9,874 bases of DNA from JACXVD01 sp047975785 (lineage in GTDB: Bacteria > Pseudomonadota > Alphaproteobacteria > Sphingomonadales > Sphingomonadaceae). The translations under genes were made by a program, and so were the position numbers. Of this stretch, positions 5,963-9,874 are shown one piece after another (the stretch's first letter is position 1; every line of letters begins with the position of its first letter). The stretch covers positions 1 to 9,874 of the forward strand of contig JBKEEC010000078.1 of the NCBI GenBank assembly GCA_047975785.1, in the 5' to 3' direction. The notes under the pieces were generated by a model. It saw nothing but the letters and a program-made list of their open reading frames with translations, was not told the DNA's origin and did not search any database.

Positions 5963-6658
5963 ATGCGCGTATTGTTGATCGAAGACGAGCCGACCACGGC
6001 CAAAGCAATTGAGTTGATGCTGACTGCTGAAGGTTTCAACGTTTATTCGACCGATCTGGGGGAAGAAGGTCTGGATCTGGGCAAGCTGTATGATTACGAC
6101 ATCATCCTGCTCGATCTTAACCTTCCTGACATGCATGGTTACGACGTGCTTAAGAAATTGCGCGTTGCCAAGGTGCAGACCCCGGTGCTGATTCTTTCCG
6201 GCATTTCGGAAATGGACAGCAAGATCCGCAGTTTCGGTTTTGGTGCCGACGATTATGTTACCAAGCCTTTCCACCGCGAAGAACTGGTCGCCCGCATTCA
6301 TGCGGTGGTGCGCCGGTCCAAGGGCCATAGCCAGTCCATTATCCGCACAGGAAAACTGGCGGTCAATCTGGATGCCAAGACCGTTGAGGTAGACGGTGCC
6401 CGCGTTCACCTGACCGGCAAGGAATACGCCATGCTTGAGCTGCTTTCTCTGCGCAAGGGCACCACCTTGACCAAGGAAATGTTCCTCAACCATCTGTATG
6501 GTGGCATGGATGAGCCTGAGCTCAAGATTATTGATGTCTTTATCTGTAAACTCCGCAAGAAACTCAGCCATGCCTGTGGCGGGGAAAATCATATCGAAAC
6601 CGTCTGGGGTCGTGGTTATGTGCTGCGCGATCCCGGAGAAGAAGTTGAAGCAGCCTGA
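5963..6658 (+). CDS. ctrA: Cell-cycle response regulator CtrA (OmpR-type)
   Basis: CtrA is the essential or near-essential alphaproteobacterial regulator that, when phosphorylated through CckA-ChpT, controls genes for division, motility and DNA methylation, and in Caulobacter blocks replication initiation. The 231-residue protein closely follows Caulobacter CtrA. The receiver domain (1-118) has acidic residues Glu7/Asp8, phospho-acceptor Asp51 in LLDLNLPD, Ser79 and Lys101 in TKPFH. The winged-helix domain (about 125-223) contains the nearly invariant LTGKEY, LRKGTTLTKEMFLNHLYGG and IIDVFICKLRKKL stretches and ends with ETVWGRGYVLRDP. The C-terminus is VEAA; terminal alanines are required for ClpXP degradation of Caulobacter CtrA, suggesting similar turnover. 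AGGGG (5951-5955) is 7 nt before the ATG. It is monocistronic as judged from the long upstream gap and the terminator just after it. Confidence 0.98.
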   Translation: MRVLLIEDEPTTAKAIELMLTAEGFNVYSTDLGEEGLDLGKLYDYDIILLDLNLPDMHGYDVLKKLRVAKVQTPVLILSGISEMDSKIRSFGFGADDYVTKPFHREELVARIHAVVRRSKGHSQSIIRTGKLAVNLDAKTVEVDGARVHLTGKEYAMLELLSLRKGTTLTKEMFLNHLYGGMDEPELKIIDVFICKLRKKLSHACGGENHIETVWGRGYVLRDPGEEVEAA

Positions 6659-6687
6659 TCAGTCCCAACCCATTTTCAGTTCCCGAT

Positions 6688-6720
6688 ACACCCGGAGCCT
6701 GTGCTCCGGGTGTTTTCGTT
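6688..6720 (+). terminator. Rho-independent terminator of ctrA
   Basis: ACACCCGGAGC (6688-6698) and GCTCCGGGTGT (6703-6713) form an 11-bp perfect stem with a CTGT loop, followed by T-rich sequence (TTTTCGTTT). It begins 29 nt after the ctrA stop codon. This is the strongest terminator in the window. Confidence 0.93.
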
Positions 6721-6822
6721 TATACAGGGGCAGGCAAACCCGCTATTCATGCGAATAACAGGCTTTGGCCCGATGCTCTGGTGCGGGGAAAGATTGACAG
6801 TGCAAGTGGATCGGGCACAGAT

Positions 6823-6838
6823 GCCAGTTCTTACTGGC
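6823..6838 (+). repeat. Small hairpin in the hydrolase leader
   Basis: GCCAGT (6823-6828) and ACTGGC (6833-6838) form a perfect 6-bp stem with a TTCT loop, 28 nt before the start codon of the hydrolase gene. It has no T run after it. The rest of the 6721-6866 gap shows only a TTGACA at 6794-6799 without a good matching -10. Confidence 0.3.
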
Positions 6839-6866
6839 GCAATTATTCTGGGATTCGGATTGCTGC

Positions 6867-7757
6867 ATGACCAACGCTCCGGCTGAAAGAACATGGATTG
6901 ACCGCTACTGGACAAGTTCTGACGGGTTGAAACTCCATTATCGTGATTATGATGGGCCGGAGGATGCTCTTCCGGTTCTGTGCCTGCACGGGCTGACCCG
7001 CAATGCGCGCGATTTTGCCGATGTGGCAGAACATCTGCACGGCCGACACCGGGTGATTGTGCCAGAATTGCGCGGGCGCGGAGACAGCGAATATGCCCGT
7101 GACGCATCCACCTATACCCCGCTGACCTACCTTGCCGATCTCGCAGCCTTGTTTGATGAACTGGCATGGCAGCGTTTTGTGGCTATTGGCACATCGCTGG
7201 GCGGGATATTGACCATGCTCTATGCCCTGCATCGCGCTACAACAGGGCAGGGACCAGAAATCGCCGGGGCAGTGCTGAACGATATCGGACCTGAGATTGA
7301 CGCAAACGGGCTGGAGAGAATCCGCTCCTATGTCGGGCATGGGCGCAGCTTTCCAACCTGGATGCACGCCGCGCGCGCGCTGATGGAAACCAGCGGAGAT
7401 TCCTTTCCCGATTATGACATTGAACAATGGATTGGCATGGCCAAACGGATCATGGTCGTGGGGCAGAACGGGCGGATCACCTATGATTATGACATGGCTC
7501 TGGCTGAACCGTTCAATCAGCCGGGCGGGGAGGCCGGAGTTGATCTGTGGCCCGCTTTCGAGGCCATGCATGATTCTCCGCTGACCATTTTGCGGGGGCA
7601 ATTGTCCGACATTCTTTCGCGGGCAACACTGGACGAAATGCTCGGCCGTCATCCCGGCGCGCTGGGTGTAGAAGTGCTGCGGGTGGGTCATGCGCCCATG
7701 CTGGATGAGGATGAATCGCTGGCTGCCATTGATTCACTTCTCTCCCGATCATCATGA
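6867..7757 (+). CDS. Alpha/beta-hydrolase fold protein, substrate unknown
   Basis: The 296-residue protein has the layout of an alpha/beta-hydrolase of the esterase or haloalkane/epoxide-hydrolase-like superfamily. LHGLTRN (40-46) is the oxyanion-hole HG loop. ELRGRGDS (67-74) follows strand 4. GTSLGG (108-113) is the nucleophile elbow with Ser110. Asp248 in LRGQLSDIL is the likely acid. His275 in VGHAPMLDE is the catalytic base. A helical cap probably lies between about 140 and 215. There is no signal peptide, so it should be cytoplasmic. Only GGA at 7 nt precedes the ATG, but this is the first start in the frame and the hydrolase fold begins soon after. The gene follows the ctrA terminator and is 10 nt from a GT4 glycosyltransferase, so the two are probably co-transcribed. 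The substrate cannot be told from sequence. Confidence 0.9.
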   Translation: MTNAPAERTWIDRYWTSSDGLKLHYRDYDGPEDALPVLCLHGLTRNARDFADVAEHLHGRHRVIVPELRGRGDSEYARDASTYTPLTYLADLAALFDELAWQRFVAIGTSLGGILTMLYALHRATTGQGPEIAGAVLNDIGPEIDANGLERIRSYVGHGRSFPTWMHAARALMETSGDSFPDYDIEQWIGMAKRIMVVGQNGRITYDYDMALAEPFNQPGGEAGVDLWPAFEAMHDSPLTILRGQLSDILSRATLDEMLGRHPGALGVEVLRVGHAPMLDEDESLAAIDSLLSRSS

Positions 7758-7781
7758 ACAGGACACAATGAACAGGGCAAA
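7754..7781 (+). repeat. 14-nt tandem duplication spanning the hydrolase/glycosyltransferase junction
   Basis: ATGAACAGGACACA (7754-7767) is followed directly by ATGAACAGGGCAAA (7768-7781), identical at 12 of 14 positions. The first ATG overlaps the hydrolase stop codon (ATGA) and opens a five-codon frame, MNRTQ, whose TGA (7769-7771) overlaps the glycosyltransferase ATG (ATGA again). AGGA at 7760-7763 in the first copy serves as a closely spaced ribosome-binding site for the second. The arrangement looks like termination-reinitiation coupling. Confidence 0.6.
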
Positions 7782-8922
7782 ATCGCAGCAGGTGCCCCAT
7801 ATTCTGCACCTGCATTCCACATTCAATGCGGGCGGCAAGGAACTGCGCGCTGTCAGGCTGATGAACGCGTTTGGCGCGCGGGTTCGCCACAGTGTTGTAT
7901 CGGGCGAGCCTGGCCAGATGGGCGCATCAAAGCTGCTGTCGGGCGCGGTGCAGGTGGGTTACCCCGCTGATTTTCCGCTCCTGGCAGGAAAGCCCATGCC
8001 CGCCCGTTTGCGCAAACTTGCCAAGGCGATGCAGGGTTATGACCTGATCCTGACCTATAATTGGGGGGCAATGGATGCGGTGATGGCGCATACGCTGTTT
8101 GGAGAAATGCTGGGCCTTGCGCCGCTTGTCCATCACGAGGATGGCTTTAACGAGGATGAGCGCCACAGGTTGAAACGAAAGCGCAACTGGTATCGGCGGA
8201 TTGCGCTGGGTCGCGCTTCCGGGCTTGTCGTTCCGTCAGAAACTCTGGAGGAAATCGCGCTGGATGTGTGGGCGCAGCCTATGGGACGGGTAAAGCTGAT
8301 TCATAACGGGATTGCGACTGCGAATTTTCGCAAGAAACCCAGGCCCGATGCCTTGCGCGGAGTGGTGAAACGCAAGGGTGAATATTGGGTCGGGACCATT
8401 GCCGGGCTCAGGAAAATCAAGAATCTGCCGCGGCTTGTCCGGGCTTTTGCATTCCTGCCTGAAGAATGGCAGCTGGTGATCGTGGGTGATGGACCGGAAA
8501 AGGAAGCCATACGGGAAGAAGCAGGTCGGCTCGATATCAGTCACCGGGTGCATTTGCCCGGATTTGCACCGGACCCGGCCAAAGTCGTTGGCCTGTTCGA
8601 CATATTTGCCCTCTCGTCAGATAGCGAGCAGTTTCCCTTGTCCATGCTTGAAGCCATGGCAGCGGGCGTTCCGGCCATATCCACAGATGTTGGCGATGTG
8701 CGGGAGATGGTCGTTAAGGATAACCTTCCTTTCGTCACTCCGGTTGAGGATGAAGCGGCCTATGCGGCAGCTTTGCAGACATTGGCGGGCGATGCTGCCC
8801 TGCGAGCGGCACTGGGGGCAGCCAATCGTGAAAAGGCACAGGCCCAATTTGATGAGAAGGAGATGATCGCGGCATATAGTCGGCTCTATGCCTCTGCCAT
8901 GGGGCGGCCAGATCGTTTGTGA
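7768..8922 (+). CDS. GT4-family glycosyltransferase (GT-B fold)
   Basis: This 384-residue retaining glycosyltransferase resembles the GT4 family used for LPS, capsule or glycolipid sugars. The N-terminal Rossmann half starts with HILHLHSTFNAGGKE (11-25), including the glycine loop of GT-B enzymes. IHNGI (178-182) marks the entry to the C-terminal half. VGDGPEK (239-245) and the EX7E motif, Glu287 to Glu295 in SEQFPLSMLEAMAAG, form the nucleotide-sugar site. No signal peptide or membrane helix is seen; basic patches (KRKRNWYRR at 136-144) suggest a membrane-surface enzyme. An in-frame upstream start at 7690 would lie inside the hydrolase gene and adds residues that do not fit the fold, so ATG 7768 is chosen, with AGGA only 4 nt before it. 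Donor and acceptor sugars are unknown. It is probably the second gene of a two-gene operon. Confidence 0.92.
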   Translation: MNRAKSQQVPHILHLHSTFNAGGKELRAVRLMNAFGARVRHSVVSGEPGQMGASKLLSGAVQVGYPADFPLLAGKPMPARLRKLAKAMQGYDLILTYNWGAMDAVMAHTLFGEMLGLAPLVHHEDGFNEDERHRLKRKRNWYRRIALGRASGLVVPSETLEEIALDVWAQPMGRVKLIHNGIATANFRKKPRPDALRGVVKRKGEYWVGTIAGLRKIKNLPRLVRAFAFLPEEWQLVIVGDGPEKEAIREEAGRLDISHRVHLPGFAPDPAKVVGLFDIFALSSDSEQFPLSMLEAMAAGVPAISTDVGDVREMVVKDNLPFVTPVEDEAAYAAALQTLAGDAALRAALGAANREKAQAQFDEKEMIAAYSRLYASAMGRPDRL

Positions 8923-9067
8923 CCCTGCTTCAGCCATGGTTCAGCCATTTCCGGTCAATCGAACGGCAATAAACCTATAAACCCTATTCCTGGATTGAAT
9001 TGGCTGGTCTATCCGCTAAAGACGCCCAAACCCTTTTGCATTGACCTCAATAACGGAAAGAGCCTGC
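8923..9067. other. Intergenic gap between the glycosyltransferase and the YfgM-like gene
   Basis: TTCAGCCAT occurs at 8929-8937 and 8940-8948, an 11-nt-period direct repeat just after the glycosyltransferase stop. TATAAA at 8976-8981 could be a -10 element for the downstream gene but lacks a good -35 match. I see no rho-independent terminator, so read-through from the glycosyltransferase is possible. Confidence 0.3.
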
Positions 9068-9853
9068 GTGGCGTTACTACCCAAGACACAAAAAACGGAT
9101 GCTGACAGAAAGGCAGAGCGCAAGGCTGCAGAGGATGATGCTCTGCTGCGTGAAGTTGATGATGCCGTCCGTCAGGATCAGTATGCCGATTTTGCCGGCA
9201 AATATGGCAAGCTGATTATTGGCCTTCTGGTTGTCGGTATTCTCTGTTTTGGTGGCTATCTGTGGTGGCACAGCCGACACGAAGCGGCACTGGAAGCCGA
9301 TTCCGAAGTGATCATCGGCTCGATTGACAATTTTCAGGCAGGCAATGTCGCGGCAGGTGATGCGCATCTGGGCGATGTGGCCGACGAAGGCAAAAGCGAA
9401 GGCGGTCGCACAATTGCCAGAATGCTGGAAGCAGGCGCTGCGGTCAAACAGAACAAGCAGGAAGAAGGGGCTAAACTGTTTGGTGCCATTGCTGCAGATG
9501 ACAAGGCCCCTCAGGAAATGCGCGATCTTGCTGTGATACGCGAGGTGACCCTGCGGTATGACAGTATGAAGCCGGAAGATGTGATTGCCCGCCTCAAGCC
9601 AATGGCTGTACCCGGAAAGCCCTATTTTGGCAGCGCCGGGGAACTGGTTGCGATGGCTTATCTTGAGCAGGGCAAGACCAGGGAAGCGGGCACATTATTT
9701 GGTGAAATCGCCAGAAACGGGGATGTGCCGCAAACCATTCGATCACGGGCGCGGCAGATCGCCGGTTTGCTGGGGGTCGATGCGATTCAGGATGTTGATA
9801 AACTGCTGGAAGAACAAGGGGCCGCATCCGGCCCGCCAGTGCCCGGCCAATAG
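9068..9853 (+). CDS. YfgM-like membrane-anchored tetratricopeptide repeat protein
   Basis: The 261-residue protein has a charged cytoplasmic N-terminus containing LREVDDAVRQDQ (27-38), one membrane helix at about 48-67 (KLIIGLLVVGILCFGGYLWW) and a periplasmic Ala/Gly-rich helical part with TPR-like helix pairs to about residue 245. This matches the YfgM/TPR_21 family; E. coli YfgM associates with the SecYEG translocon and the chaperone PpiD and is encoded next to bamB and der. The last 20 residues are Gly/Pro-rich. GTG 9068 is preferred because GGAAAG (9055-9060) lies 7 nt upstream and the predicted N-terminus (MALLPKT) resembles homologues as I remember them; a TTG start at 9041 would add nine residues without a clear ribosome-binding site. 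A GCGGAG at 9866-9871 near the window end may be the ribosome-binding site of the next gene, probably bamB. Confidence 0.85.
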   Translation: MALLPKTQKTDADRKAERKAAEDDALLREVDDAVRQDQYADFAGKYGKLIIGLLVVGILCFGGYLWWHSRHEAALEADSEVIIGSIDNFQAGNVAAGDAHLGDVADEGKSEGGRTIARMLEAGAAVKQNKQEEGAKLFGAIAADDKAPQEMRDLAVIREVTLRYDSMKPEDVIARLKPMAVPGKPYFGSAGELVAMAYLEQGKTREAGTLFGEIARNGDVPQTIRSRARQIAGLLGVDAIQDVDKLLEEQGAASGPPVPGQ

Positions 9854-9874
9854 CCCCCGTAAATAGCGGAGCCA

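Noticed and set aside
5930..6592. 220-codon minus-strand ORF over ctrA
   Set aside because: Antisense to one of the most conserved genes here; its openness follows from ctrA codon choice.
6794..6822. TTGACA as a promoter for the hydrolase
   Set aside because: The -35 is perfect, but at 16-18 nt spacing the -10 hexamer is at best 2 of 6, so I did not list it as a promoter.
6843..7691. 282-codon minus-strand ORF over the hydrolase
   Set aside because: The opposite strand encodes a complete alpha/beta-hydrolase with its catalytic triad; the antisense product is Cys/His/Pro-rich without recognisable fold.
7690..7767. Upstream start for the glycosyltransferase
   Set aside because: The 26 extra residues would overlap the end of the hydrolase and do not resemble a GT-B N-terminus; ATG 7768 has AGGA before it.
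9041..9067. TTG start for the YfgM-like protein
   Set aside because: No ribosome-binding site suits it, while GTG 9068 has GGAAAG at 7 nt.
4133..9874. Sigma-54 (-24/-12) promoters near rpoN
   Set aside because: I looked for TGGC-N8-TGC patterns in the gaps and found no match worth listing; the few TGGCAC occurrences lie inside genes.

Overview
This window is ordinary core chromosome of an alphaproteobacterium, most likely a member of the Sphingomonadales (Erythrobacteraceae or Sphingomonadaceae type). The main evidence is a near-canonical CtrA cell-cycle regulator, an Ffh with the alphaproteobacterial TRMDGDARGG form of the G4 region, and the neighbourhood lptB-rpoN-ctrA. The assignment rests on reading the proteins, not on a search. 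I see no insertion sequence, prophage, CRISPR array, toxin-antitoxin pair or defence gene.

Left part, minus strand: the 5' 294 codons of ffh (the M domain lies beyond base 1); a complete tRNA-Ala(GGC) with encoded CCA and a terminator-like hairpin after it; pmbA/tldE, one half of the TldD/TldE peptidase pair; and a 129-residue three-helix membrane protein of unknown function. A divergent intergenic region (3112-3290) holds a good sigma-70-type promoter for the membrane protein, a weaker one for lptB, and a hairpin element.

Middle, plus strand: lptB (ATPase of the LPS exporter) and rpoN (sigma-54), 41 nt apart and probably co-transcribed. A 312-base AT-rich regulatory region follows, then ctrA, which ends in a strong rho-independent terminator. 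The ctrA leader carries CtrA-box-like sequences, two GANTC (CcrM) sites, a hairpin and an 11-bp direct repeat. This suggests the kind of autoregulation and methylation control known for Caulobacter ctrA.

Right part, plus strand: an alpha/beta hydrolase and a GT4 glycosyltransferase 10 nt apart, then a YfgM-like membrane-anchored TPR protein. That last gene is usually followed by bamB and der, so the next gene, just off the window, is probably bamB.

Functionally the window mixes housekeeping (SRP targeting, tRNA), envelope biogenesis (LptB, GT4, YfgM-like protein) and global regulation (RpoN, CtrA). The observations most worth a second look are small-scale: the ctrA control region, two junctions where a tiny ORF bridges adjacent genes (one built on a 14-nt tandem duplication of a start region), and short repeats in three intergenic gaps. 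I found no convincing undescribed system.
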